This document shows, piece after piece, positions 33,211 to 42,151 of a DNA stretch of 64,000 nucleotides. Source of the stretch: PCRC01 sp017848435. Its GTDB lineage: Bacteria > Pseudomonadota > Gammaproteobacteria > Burkholderiales > Burkholderiaceae_C. Position numbers and translations under genes: made by a program. Position 1 is the first letter of the stretch. Each line of letters begins with the position of its first letter. The notes beneath the pieces are model-generated. The model was not told the origin of the DNA and made no database searches. It saw only the letters and a program-made list of their open reading frames with translations. The DNA is taken from assembly GCA_965284315.1 (NCBI GenBank), contig OZ260072.1:2480001-2544000 (forward strand), read 5' to 3'.

Positions 33211-34374
33211 TTACAGGCGCGACAAGCGCTGCAAAGCCGTCTGCAGGGTCTCGTCTTTCTTTGCAAAACAGAACCGCACCACCCGCTGGTCAAACCCGTT
33301 GGCATAGAAGGCCGACAAAGGAATGGCCGCGACACCCACCTCACGCGTCAACCAATGGCAAAAGTCGACCTCATTGAGGTCGCTCACAGACGAAATGTCC
33401 ACACACTGGAAGTACGTGCCTTCGCTGGGCAACATGCGGAATCTGGAGTTCGAGAGTCCGGCCCGGAAGAGATCACGCTTGCGCTGGTAGAACTGGGGCA
33501 GCCCCAGATAAGGCGAGGGGTCGCCCATGTAGGCTGCCAAGCCATGTTGTACCGGGGTATTGACCGTGAACACATTGAACTGGTGCACTTTGCGGAATTC
33601 ACGGGTCATCGAGGCAGGGGCCGCCACATACCCCACTTTCCAGCCGGTCACGTGGTACGTTTTCCCAAAGCTGGAGACGATGAAAGACCGGGCGGCCAGA
33701 CCTGGAAAACGGGCCGCACTCTGGTGCTGTTGCCCATCAAACACCATGTGCTCATAGACCTCGTCAGACACCAGAACAATTTCAGTACCCGCCAGAAGTT
33801 GCTGCAATTGCAGCATGTCTTCCTGAGACCACACGGTACCGCTGGGGTTGTGAGGGCTGTTGATCACGATGGCGCGGGTACGGGGCGTGATGGCGGCCGC
33901 CATCTTGTTGAAGTCGGGCCGGAAAGTGCCCGGGGTCAGTGGCACCCGCACCACAACACCTCCGGCAAGTGCGATGTTCGGCACATAGCTGTCGTAACAG
34001 GGTTCGAGCACGATGACTTCGTCGCCAGGGTGCACCACCGCCAGAATGACCGTGATGATGGCCTGCGTTGCGCCAGCCGTGATGGTGATCTCGCTGTTGG
34101 GGTTGTAGCTGTGACCATACAGGGCCTGCATCTTGGCGGCCACAGCTTCGCGGAGTGCAGGCACACCTGCCATAGGTGGGTACTGGTTCAGACCACGCTG
34201 CATCGCTTTGGAAACTTCATCGACCAACCGGCTGTCGCCGTCGAAGTCGGGGAATCCCTGGCCCAGATTGACCGCGCCTGTTGCCGATGCCAGTTCGGAC
34301 ATGACGGTGAAGACCGTGGTGCCCACGGTCGGCAGCTTGCTCTGCAGGGTGGGGGAGGGGATTTCAGTGCGCAT
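33211..34374 (-). CDS. class I/II PLP aminotransferase (methionine-type, YbdL-like)
   Basis: PLP transaminase of 387 residues, opening TEIPSPTLQSKLPTVGTTVF followed by AVNLGQGFPDFDGD as in methionine/kynurenine aminotransferases. Key residues: NSPHNPSGTVW, SDEVYEHMVF, and the PLP lysine in SSFGKTYHVTGWKVGY. Methionine is the likely substrate, but related enzymes act on kynurenine. An in-frame sequence upstream of 34374 exists but the family starts at this ATG. Confidence 0.85.
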   Translation of the reverse strand: MRTEIPSPTLQSKLPTVGTTVFTVMSELASATGAVNLGQGFPDFDGDSRLVDEVSKAMQRGLNQYPPMAGVPALREAVAAKMQALYGHSYNPNSEITITAGATQAIITVILAVVHPGDEVIVLEPCYDSYVPNIALAGGVVVRVPLTPGTFRPDFNKMAAAITPRTRAIVINSPHNPSGTVWSQEDMLQLQQLLAGTEIVLVSDEVYEHMVFDGQQHQSAARFPGLAARSFIVSSFGKTYHVTGWKVGYVAAPASMTREFRKVHQFNVFTVNTPVQHGLAAYMGDPSPYLGLPQFYQRKRDLFRAGLSNSRFRMLPSEGTYFQCVDISSVSDLNEVDFCHWLTREVGVAAIPLSAFYANGFDQRVVRFCFAKKDETLQTALQRLSRL

Positions 34375-34485
34375 TGTTGCAACAATGGTACCGAAAAGAA
34401 GCGCCTTGACAACCACGACAGGTGTGGCCTGCGCCGCTGCCGTACCGACTGTTAAAACCAGCCGATGGCGGACACGTGCCGGTAT

Positions 34486-34515
34486 AAAAAAAGCCACCCG
34501 GGTTGCCCGGGTGGC
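34486..34515 (-). terminator. rho-independent terminator after the DUF5666 gene
   Basis: Perfect 10-bp stem GCCACCCGGG / CCCGGGTGGC (34493-34502 and 34506-34515) with loop TTG; seven T follow on the minus strand (34486-34492). Confidence 0.88.
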
Positions 34516-34568
34516 CTGGAAGTCGGGGCGATCACACCCCGGGGACCCTCATGGGGAGGCCCACGGCC

Positions 34569-35963
34569 TCAGCGGCTGCTGCTCTCAAATTCAACTTTTG
34601 AGGCCACCAGGGTGCCACTGGCGTTCAGGTTGCCCTTGATCTCGACAAACACGCCGTTGACGAGGTTGGTGGCCGAGCCCTTCTCGAACCGGGCGCTGCT
34701 GGCGTTCACCCGCAGGCCATTGACGCGGAAGTCGCTCACCGACACAAAACCAGAAACCAGGCCGTTTTGCTCAATGAAACCCCCGCTCGGGTTGCCCGAC
34801 TTGAACTCGATCTTGGTCGCTTTCAGGACGTTGCCGACCACATTGCCCTTGATTTCCAGATAGGTGCCAACCGCAATTTGCGACGGGCTGATGCCGTTGA
34901 TGGCCGAGGCGTCCACCGTCACACCGTTGACCACAAAGTTGCTGATCGAGGTGAACGCGCTGACTGCGCCGTACAACTCGTTGCGGCCACCCAGCTGCAC
35001 GTCACGTGAACCCTCGAACTCCACTTCGCGCGCCACCAGCGTGGTGCCATTCCAGCTGCCCTTGATTTCCAGAAACGCACCCGCGGTGACCACTGTGCCG
35101 CCTTTCAGCGTCGCATTGCTGATGTCCACTGGCGTCCCAGAGACATTGAGCTTGCCAGCGCTCGGTGCCGACTCGGCCACGCCTTTGATCTTGATGCTGG
35201 CGGCACCGGCCGAGGTGTAGGCCGCGCTGTCGTCCGAGAGTTTCACACTGCTGGCGTTCAGCAGGTTGGCTACGGGTGCGGTCGCTGCTTTGACCTTGAC
35301 CACGCTGCCGTTTGTCAGCGTGCCATTGACGGTGGCGTTGGTGTAGTTCACCAACAAGGTGCCCACAGTGAAGGTCTTGGCGGTGGTGTTCAGGTTGCTC
35401 ACGCGGCCACGCAGGGTTGTGCCTGTGATGGTCTTGCGCTCCACGCGGGTGGCCAGAATGCCGCCTGCGGGCTGGACTACACCGTAAACCTCGACGGTAT
35501 TACCATCGGCCAGCGCTGTCAGACCGGTCAGGCCCTCGTAGGTGGTGCTGCTGTGGGTGGTCACCAACTGGCCCAGCAGCGTGAAGGTGCCTGCAGCCAC
35601 GTTCACCGCAGAGACGGCACCTTGCAGGCCGCGCTGGATCACCACGGCGGTGGCGTTGCCGAGGCTGGTGGTGTCGTCGCTGCTGCCGCTCACGCGCACT
35701 GTTTGACCGAGCTTCAGATCGTCGCTGCGCAGGCCAGCGCCATCGTCGTCACTGAGCGCGGCGTCCGAGGAGGAGAAGCGCACGCCGTTGACGGTGACCG
35801 AGCCCAGTCCGCTGATGGGGCCGCTGTACACCGCAGGCTTGGTATTGGTGCTGCCGGAGTTGCCGCCGGTGCTGTCACCACCACCGCCGCCGCCGCCGCA
35901 GGCGGCCAGTGTCGCGGCGGCAACCAGTGCCAGGGTAAAACGAAAGCGGGTTGGGTTCAGCAT
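34569..35963 (-). CDS. DUF5666-repeat lipoprotein
   Basis: A 464-residue lipoprotein: signal with lipobox LAAC followed at once by a glycine run (about eight Gly), then a low-complexity Ser/Thr/Gly linker. The mature chain is made of about five tandem beta modules of roughly 65-80 residues; three clear copies end LEIKGSWNGTTLVAREVEFE, LEIKGNVVGNVLKATKIEF and VEIKGNLNASGTLVASKVEFE. Each resembles a DUF5666 (OB-like) fold. Function unknown; likely a surface or periplasmic protein. It sits between the metal-efflux operon terminator and its own terminator. Start chosen at the ATG that begins the signal sequence. Confidence 0.85.
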   Translation of the reverse strand: MLNPTRFRFTLALVAAATLAACGGGGGGGDSTGGNSGSTNTKPAVYSGPISGLGSVTVNGVRFSSSDAALSDDDGAGLRSDDLKLGQTVRVSGSSDDTTSLGNATAVVIQRGLQGAVSAVNVAAGTFTLLGQLVTTHSSTTYEGLTGLTALADGNTVEVYGVVQPAGGILATRVERKTITGTTLRGRVSNLNTTAKTFTVGTLLVNYTNATVNGTLTNGSVVKVKAATAPVANLLNASSVKLSDDSAAYTSAGAASIKIKGVAESAPSAGKLNVSGTPVDISNATLKGGTVVTAGAFLEIKGSWNGTTLVAREVEFEGSRDVQLGGRNELYGAVSAFTSISNFVVNGVTVDASAINGISPSQIAVGTYLEIKGNVVGNVLKATKIEFKSGNPSGGFIEQNGLVSGFVSVSDFRVNGLRVNASSARFEKGSATNLVNGVFVEIKGNLNASGTLVASKVEFESSSR

Positions 35964-36008
35964 GTGAATGAATCCTTGAGGGGTGTTGAGTGGGTGCATT
36001 GGGTTGGT

Positions 36009-36043
36009 AAAAAACGCCTCGACAGGCAATCTCCTGTCGAGGC
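36009..36043 (-). terminator. rho-independent terminator of the metal-efflux operon
   Basis: Perfect 11-bp stem GCCTCGACAGG / CCTGTCGAGGC (36016-36026 and 36033-36043), loop CAATCT, followed on the minus strand by six T (36009-36014). It is about 180 bp downstream of czcC and upstream of the DUF5666 gene. Confidence 0.85.
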
Positions 36044-36221
36044 AAATCTGCGGAATGCATACACATTTGCAGGCTCACCTACCTGCTGCGAGCCAATGAA
36101 TAGTAGGGAGCGTGGCTGAAGTGAGAATGAAGAAGTGCTTGGCGATGTGGCAGTGAGATGCCAAATTTGTCACGAACTGTTCACCAGACTTTGACCACTC
36201 GCAGGCGTTGTCCGGAGGCTG

Positions 36222-37478
36222 TCAGGGATGGGGCCACAACACACCCGACTCCAGCTGTAGCCGCAGCCGCGCGGTCCACAGGTCTGCAAGCCCTGTGGCG
36301 GCCACCAGTTGTTGCTCGTTGGCGAGTCGCCTGGCAGACAGGACGTCGTTGAGGTTGCCTTCGCCAAGCCGGTAGCCGTTGCCCAGCTTGTCTGCCACGC
36401 TGGTGAGCTGCCGAGCCGCTTCAGCCTGGCGTTGCCAGGATTCGTACGCGCTGACCAGATCACGGACGCGCTGGGCTGCTTCCGTTTGCGTCCGCCGTTC
36501 TACATCCAGCAGCAACTGCGCAGCGGCCGACGCCCGGAACGCGGAAGCTTGGGCGCCCGCGCTGCGGTATTCACCGCCAAAAGGCACACTCAACACAAGA
36601 GCGGCGGTGTGTTCTGCGCCGCCACGTTCGCGGGTGAAGCGAACGCCCACCGTGGGGTCAGCCCGGCGCTCGACGGTGTCGAGTTGCAATTGGGCCTCTG
36701 CCATCTGTTGCTCTTGCCTGGCCAGCGTCACCTCAGGGCTGTAGCGCAATTGCCTGTCGACCAAGGATGCAGTGCTTTCGGCTTCTGGTGCCACTGAAAA
36801 TGGCAGGGCGTCCGATATTGACGGCAAGGCAGGCAAACCCCTGGAAAGCGCGGCGCTGGCGCTGGCCAAGCGACTTTCCGCAGTCAGTTGCTGGGCCTCG
36901 GCCTGGGTCAGCGCGGCCAGCGCCTGCTGCTGTTCTATGCGTGCCGCGTCACCAAGTTGCTGCCGCCGTTCGGTGGCAGACCACTGTTGTCGCAGCAGGG
37001 CCACCTGCTGGGCCCACGTGCGGGCACTCTCTCGCTCACGCAGCCAGGTGGCGTAGCGCTCCAGCAGCAGCCTGGCCTGTTCATGCCACACCTTGCGAGC
37101 CATGGCCTCTGACTGTGCCACGCGCGTCTCGCCAGCGCGAGTCGCCACGGCCACCTTGCCAGGAAGTCGCACGGTGCGCTCCAGCCCCAGTTCGTATTCC
37201 TGAAACCGCTCACGGGTGGGGTCGGTCTGGCTGCGCCGTGATGCTGCGGCTGTACCCGTCCACTCGTACGGGCCAATCTGGTGTTGTCTGGCGACCATGC
37301 GTTCCGCATCACTGCCGCGTTGGGCGGCCAGGTAGGCCGGCGACACCAGCAGAAATTCGGCCACTGCCGCTGAGGGAGGAAGTCCCGGCAGGGTTTCTGC
37401 TGCAGTGTGCAGTGGGATGGCCCACAGACAGGCTTGTATGAGCACCAGGCTCAGGGCGGAGGTTTTTTGAAGCAGCAT
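36222..37478 (-). CDS. czcC: outer-membrane factor of RND metal efflux (CzcC type)
   Basis: TolC-family outer-membrane channel, 418 residues. Signal peptide to AAAET region, then the two long helical/coiled-coil repeats typical of the family (QARLLLERYATWLRERESAR; RQEQQMAEAQLQLDTVERRA) and strand segments (FQEYELGLERTVRLPGKVAV). It completes a CzcCBA-type tripartite efflux pump, though the gene lies last, after CzcA and a DUF3240 gene, instead of first. The stop is followed by a terminator at 36009. Confidence 0.85.
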   Translation of the reverse strand: MLLQKTSALSLVLIQACLWAIPLHTAAETLPGLPPSAAVAEFLLVSPAYLAAQRGSDAERMVARQHQIGPYEWTGTAAASRRSQTDPTRERFQEYELGLERTVRLPGKVAVATRAGETRVAQSEAMARKVWHEQARLLLERYATWLRERESARTWAQQVALLRQQWSATERRQQLGDAARIEQQQALAALTQAEAQQLTAESRLASASAALSRGLPALPSISDALPFSVAPEAESTASLVDRQLRYSPEVTLARQEQQMAEAQLQLDTVERRADPTVGVRFTRERGGAEHTAALVLSVPFGGEYRSAGAQASAFRASAAAQLLLDVERRTQTEAAQRVRDLVSAYESWQRQAEAARQLTSVADKLGNGYRLGEGNLNDVLSARRLANEQQLVAATGLADLWTARLRLQLESGVLWPHP

Positions 37479-37483
37479 GGTGA

Positions 37484-37840
37484 TTATCCGAGCGTGGTAC
37501 AGGTGGCCGATCCGTCAAAAGCCGCAAAGTTTTCGAGGGGTGTGACCCAGTAGCCGCCGTCCAGTCCTTGCATCAGAGGCAGCAGTTCACCGAGCAGTTC
37601 AGACAGCAGTCCGCGTTGGACAATCAAACGAAGTTCGACCCGCAGCGCACAACCTTCGATGCGTTCTTCAATGCTGCTGAGCCGCACCAGTGGCCCGCGC
37701 GAAATCACCTGATGTGCACTCAACTCGACCTGCCATGTCGGGTGGTCGATCAGCCAGTCGGTGATCTTGGGTTCCGCAACAGCGGGAATCAGCAGTGTCA
37801 GACACACCATCGCTGACGGGTTGTTTGCAAGCTCATGCAT
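37484..37840 (-). CDS. DUF3240 family protein of the efflux operon
   Basis: A 118-residue cytoplasmic protein (no signal) of the DUF3240 family, related to PII-like/CutA-like folds. The start overlaps the end of the CzcA gene by 8 nt. A C-terminal segment has one Cys and DGGYWVTPLENFAAFDGS. DUF3240 genes are commonly found in such metal RND operons and are thought to be regulatory; the role is not established. Length of 118 is normal. Confidence 0.78.
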   Translation of the reverse strand: MHELANNPSAMVCLTLLIPAVAEPKITDWLIDHPTWQVELSAHQVISRGPLVRLSSIEERIEGCALRVELRLIVQRGLLSELLGELLPLMQGLDGGYWVTPLENFAAFDGSATCTTLG

Positions 37841-40800
37841 GTGAAGTCTCCAGTGCGATGGGATCGGTCACCCCGACACCGTAGCGGCGAAACAGCATTG
37901 GCAACAGCAGCAATGTCAGGACGGTTGACGACACCAGCCCACCAACCACCACAATCGCCAGCGGTTTCTGGATTTCCGAGCCCGGACCGGAGGCAAACAG
38001 CAATGGAATGAGGCCGCCACCGGAAATGGCGGCTGTCATCAGCACTGGCCGCAGGCGACGCTTGGCCCCCTCGACCACCACGTCTGCCAGGGCCATGCCT
38101 TGTGCCAGCAACTGGTTGAAGTAGCTCACCATCACCACGCCGTTCAATACCGCAATGCCCAGCAGTGCGATGAACCCGACCGACGCTGGCACCGACAGGT
38201 ACTCGCCGGTGACCACCAGCGCGGCGACACCGCCGACCAGCGCCAGCGGCACATTGGCGAGCACCAGCAAGGCCTGGCGAACCGAGCCAAAGGTGGAAAA
38301 CAGGATGAAGAAAATCAAAGCCAGTGCGACCGGTATCACCATGGTGAGTCGCTGTGCGGCGCGTTGCTGGTTTTCAAACTGTCCGCCCCATGTGAGGGTG
38401 TAGCCGGGTTGCAGCTTGATGGTGCGCGCAACGGCCTGTTGTGCCTCTTGCACGAAGCCGACCAGGTCACGACCACGCACATTGGTTTGCACCACCACGT
38501 AACGCTGAGCCTGCTCGCGGTCGACTTTCACCGGACCATCGACCCGTTTCAGCCGGGCCACGGCACTCAGCGGGATCGCTTGCCCATCTTCCTTGGTGAT
38601 GCGCAGCGCTTCAAACTCGGCGGGCGAGGTGCGCAGTGCCTCGCTGCCGCGCACCACCAGCGGTGTGCGACGGCCGCTCTCTTGCACCGTGCCGACCGAC
38701 GCGCCTTCGACCCAGCGGCGCAGGTCAGACTGGATTTGTTCTGTGCTCAAGCCGAACCGCCCGGCGGCCAGGCGGTCGATCTCGATCTGCAGGTACTGCA
38801 CGCCGTCGTTGCGCACGGTCAACGTGTCTGTGGCGCCGGCCAGTTTGGCCACCACCGCCTCGGTGTCGGTGGCCAGCTGGTTAAGTGTGGTCAGGTCCGG
38901 GCCATAAATCTTGATGGCCACATCGCCCCGGACACCGGTCAACATTTCCGATACGCGCATGTCAATCGGCTGCGTGAAACTGGCGTCGATGCTGGGGAAG
39001 TCGGCCATCACCGTGCGCAGTTGGTCGGTCAGCCATTCCTTGTCGGACTGGCGCCACTGGTCACGGGGCTTGAGCACCAGAAAGCTATCGGTCTGGTTCA
39101 AACCCATGGGGTCCAGCCCCAGTTCGTCGGCACCGCTGCGCGCGACAACCCCAGCCACTTCAGGCACTTGGGCCATCAGCGCCTTTTGTACCTGCAGATC
39201 GACCTTGACCGCATCGGCCAGGCCGATGGAGGGCAGTTTCTCCAGTTGCATGATGATGTCACCTTCGTCCATCGTGGGCATGAAGGACTTGCCAATCCAG
39301 CCAAACAACACCACGGCAGACAACAAGGCACCGGCAGCCCCCAGCAGCATGGCTTTTTCATGGGCCATGGCCCAGCCGAGTGCCCGGGCGTACAGGGTGT
39401 TGAGGTGTCTCACCAGCCAGGGTTCATGGGCAGGCCCCACTTTCAGCAGCCACGAGGCCAGCACCGGCACCACAGTCAGGGACAGCACCAGCGAGACCGA
39501 CAACGCAAAAACGATGGTCAAGGCCACCGGCGCAAACAGTTTGCCTTCCAGGCCCTCGAGGCTCAGCAAGGGCAGGAAAACGATGACGATGATCGCAATG
39601 CCCGAAGCCACTGGCAGCACCACTTCCTGGCTGGCCCGGTACACCATGTGCAGCACAGAGCGGCGCCCCGGGTTGGGGCCCGTCAGGGCGGTCTCAATGT
39701 TTTCCACCACCACCACAGCCCCATCGACGAGCATGCCGATGGCAATCGCCAGCCCCCCCAGGCTCATCAGGTTGGCCGACAGGCCGAACTGGCGCATCAG
39801 GATGAAGGTGCCCAGGGCTGACAGCGGCAACATGACCGCCACCACAGCCGCGGCACGCAGGTTACCCAGGAAGGCGAACAGCAGCACCAACACCAGCAAG
39901 ACCGCTTCCAGCAGGGCTTGGCCCACGGTGGCCACTGCCCGGTCCACCAGGCTGCTGCGGTCGTAAAAAGTCACCACCGTCATGCCTTCTGGCAAGCTGG
40001 ACGCAATATCACTCAGGCGCTGCTTGATCAGTTTGACCACGGCCCGTGCATTGGCGCCACGCAGGCCCAGCACCAGTCCCTGGACTGCTTCGCCTTCGCC
40101 GTTTCGGGTGACGGCACCGTAGCGCGTCAGTTCGCCGAACCGTACCTGTGCCACATCGCTGACCCGGGTCACATGGCCATTGCTGGTGCGGACCACGGTC
40201 GCACCCACATCTTCAAGCGTGCGCAACGCGCCCTCGACGCGCACGATCAAAGCTTCTTCACCACTGGCCAGCCGCCCGGCACCGTCGTTGCGGTTGTTGG
40301 TCATCAGCGTAGCTTCCAGCTGCGGCAGCGTGACGCCATGCGCCAGCATGGCACCCGGGTTGGGCACAACTTCAAAAGTCCGTACCCGGCCGCCGAGGCT
40401 GTTCACATCGGCGACACCGGCGAGGGTGCGCAGGGCTGGCCGGATGACCCAGTCCAGTACCCGTCGCCGCTCTTCCAGCGATTGCGGGCCTTCCACCGTG
40501 AACATGAACATCTCGCCGAGTGGGGTGGTGATGGGGGCCAGACCGCCGCTGGTGCTGGCTGGCAGGTCTTTCATCACACCCGCGAGCCGCTCGCTCACCT
40601 GCTGGCGGGCCCAGTACACGTCGGTACCGTCTTCAAAGTCGAGTGTGATGTCGGCCAGTGCGTACTTGGAGGTGGAGCGCAACATCTTCTGGCGTGGAAT
40701 CCCCAGTACTTCCTGCTCAATCGGGACGGTGATGCGGGCCTCGACTTCTTCTGGCGTCATGCCCGGGGCCTTCAGGATCAGCTTGACCTGGGTGGTTGAA

Positions 40801-40925
40801 ACGTCTGGGAATGCGTCAATCGGCAGGCTGATGTACGCCAGCGCGCCGAGCGCGACCAGCATGGCGGTCAATATCAGCACCAGCAGGCGTTGGTGCAGCG
40901 AGAAAGCAATGACTTTGGACAGCAT
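37833..40925 (-). CDS. czcA: RND heavy-metal efflux pump inner-membrane protein (CzcA type)
   Basis: A 1030-residue proton-driven antiporter of the heavy-metal efflux (HME) group. Two halves each with periplasmic loops; twelve TM helices expected. TM4 (about residue 395) has AIGMLVDGAVVVVEN, a signature intermediate between CzcA (DFG..DGA..VEN) and CusA (AIG..DAA..IEN), i.e. the pattern I recall as group HME5. The metal is therefore not obvious from sequence; nickel/cobalt or zinc are candidates. It is 9 bp from the adaptor gene and in the operon RR-HK-CzcB-CzcA-DUF3240-CzcC. Confidence 0.9.
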   Translation of the reverse strand: MLSKVIAFSLHQRLLVLILTAMLVALGALAYISLPIDAFPDVSTTQVKLILKAPGMTPEEVEARITVPIEQEVLGIPRQKMLRSTSKYALADITLDFEDGTDVYWARQQVSERLAGVMKDLPASTSGGLAPITTPLGEMFMFTVEGPQSLEERRRVLDWVIRPALRTLAGVADVNSLGGRVRTFEVVPNPGAMLAHGVTLPQLEATLMTNNRNDGAGRLASGEEALIVRVEGALRTLEDVGATVVRTSNGHVTRVSDVAQVRFGELTRYGAVTRNGEGEAVQGLVLGLRGANARAVVKLIKQRLSDIASSLPEGMTVVTFYDRSSLVDRAVATVGQALLEAVLLVLVLLFAFLGNLRAAAVVAVMLPLSALGTFILMRQFGLSANLMSLGGLAIAIGMLVDGAVVVVENIETALTGPNPGRRSVLHMVYRASQEVVLPVASGIAIIVIVFLPLLSLEGLEGKLFAPVALTIVFALSVSLVLSLTVVPVLASWLLKVGPAHEPWLVRHLNTLYARALGWAMAHEKAMLLGAAGALLSAVVLFGWIGKSFMPTMDEGDIIMQLEKLPSIGLADAVKVDLQVQKALMAQVPEVAGVVARSGADELGLDPMGLNQTDSFLVLKPRDQWRQSDKEWLTDQLRTVMADFPSIDASFTQPIDMRVSEMLTGVRGDVAIKIYGPDLTTLNQLATDTEAVVAKLAGATDTLTVRNDGVQYLQIEIDRLAAGRFGLSTEQIQSDLRRWVEGASVGTVQESGRRTPLVVRGSEALRTSPAEFEALRITKEDGQAIPLSAVARLKRVDGPVKVDREQAQRYVVVQTNVRGRDLVGFVQEAQQAVARTIKLQPGYTLTWGGQFENQQRAAQRLTMVIPVALALIFFILFSTFGSVRQALLVLANVPLALVGGVAALVVTGEYLSVPASVGFIALLGIAVLNGVVMVSYFNQLLAQGMALADVVVEGAKRRLRPVLMTAAISGGGLIPLLFASGPGSEIQKPLAIVVVGGLVSSTVLTLLLLPMLFRRYGVGVTDPIALETSHA

Positions 40926-40934
40926 GTGTGGTTC

Positions 40935-42023
40935 TCAGGGACGGCTGGCAGCCAGCATGGACTTCATCGCGGCCGTTCCCTGGACCACGACCTTGCTGTT
41001 CACCGGCAAGCCACGCACGTAAGTGGTCCCGCCAGAGGCGCTGACGTACTGCACCCCCAACACCCGGTATTGCCCCGGCCCAGCTTCGACAAAAACAACC
41101 GACCGGTCGGCGTCGGTCAGCACCGCAGCGGCGGGAACGGCTGCAACGTCGGTGTCGAGGCGTGTGAGTTCAACCTCGATCGCCTGCCCGGCCCGGACAT
41201 CGGTGGTCGACGGCGGCAGTGCGGCACGCACCAGCACAGTCTGGCTGGCCATCTCCACGGTGCTGCCGACGGCAATCACACGTGCCGGCGTGTGGGTGCC
41301 GAGCACCCGAACCTCGTGGCCCAGCTTGATGCTGGGAGCTTCTCGTGCGGGCACTTGCAGCTCGATCCAGAGCTGCGACAGGTTGGCAATGCGGAACAGC
41401 GGCGTGGCCTGGTCAACCCGCTGCCCCATCACGGCCTCACGCGCCAGAATCACACCACTGATGGGCGATACCAGCGAGAGCTGTCCGCCCAGGCCTTGCG
41501 CGGAGACGCCTGCCTCTGCGGCTGCGCGCTGCCGCGCCTGTTGCTGGATCTGTGCGTCGCGGGCCTGTGAGCGGCTCATTTCGAGCCGGGACAGGGCAAT
41601 CAGGCCCTCTTTGTACAACTGCTCTTCTCTGGCCAGCGTGCCAATCTGCAGGGAAGACTGGCTGGACGAGATGTGAAGGTCGCGCTGCAGTTCCTGGGCC
41701 TGGGTGCTCTGAACCACCGCGAGCACCTGGCCCGAACGCACGTTCTCCCCCACACTGGCACGCAGGTTGCTGACCAGTCCTGGCAGCGGTGCCGCAACAA
41801 TGCGCTGCTGCGCAGCAGGCACCACCACAGTGGCCGGGTAACGGGTGGACGCGCCGTGGTTGCCAGCAACCACCTGAAAGGTCTTCAAACCCATGGCCTG
41901 GATCTGGTTGGGGCTGACCTCGATCAGGGGCGCCGGTGTGGCCGCATTGGCCTGGGTCAGCCACGGGGCACTCAGGGTGGATGTGACCAGGGCAAGGTTG
42001 AACAAAAGGGTGGCTTTATGCAT
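40935..42023 (-). CDS. czcB: RND efflux periplasmic adaptor (CzcB type)
   Basis: Membrane-fusion protein of about 362 residues linking the pump to the outer-membrane channel. Signal peptide to TQANAA. Hairpin/coiled-coil region in the middle (EEQLYKEGLIALSRLEMSRS), lipoyl halves flanking it (RIVAAPLPGLVSNLRASVGENVRSGQVLAV split in parts), and the beta-barrel part ELTRLDTDVAAVPAAAV. No His-rich metal-binding N-terminus as in classical CzcB. Upstream start choice: the ATG at 42023 gives a good signal; MARNP (eight codons earlier) is the alternative. Confidence 0.87.
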   Translation of the reverse strand: MHKATLLFNLALVTSTLSAPWLTQANAATPAPLIEVSPNQIQAMGLKTFQVVAGNHGASTRYPATVVVPAAQQRIVAAPLPGLVSNLRASVGENVRSGQVLAVVQSTQAQELQRDLHISSSQSSLQIGTLAREEQLYKEGLIALSRLEMSRSQARDAQIQQQARQRAAAEAGVSAQGLGGQLSLVSPISGVILAREAVMGQRVDQATPLFRIANLSQLWIELQVPAREAPSIKLGHEVRVLGTHTPARVIAVGSTVEMASQTVLVRAALPPSTTDVRAGQAIEVELTRLDTDVAAVPAAAVLTDADRSVVFVEAGPGQYRVLGVQYVSASGGTTYVRGLPVNSKVVVQGTAAMKSMLAASRP

Positions 42024-42151
42024 GGTCTGTGTGGGGTTTCTGGCCATGAAATGGCGTGTGAGAGTGCTCACCAAGGAGCCTAGGTGTTTGCCCTGAAATG
42101 AAAATGAAGATGCCGAGGCCAAGCCGGTCGGCAGGCCTTGGCGCAGGGCAC

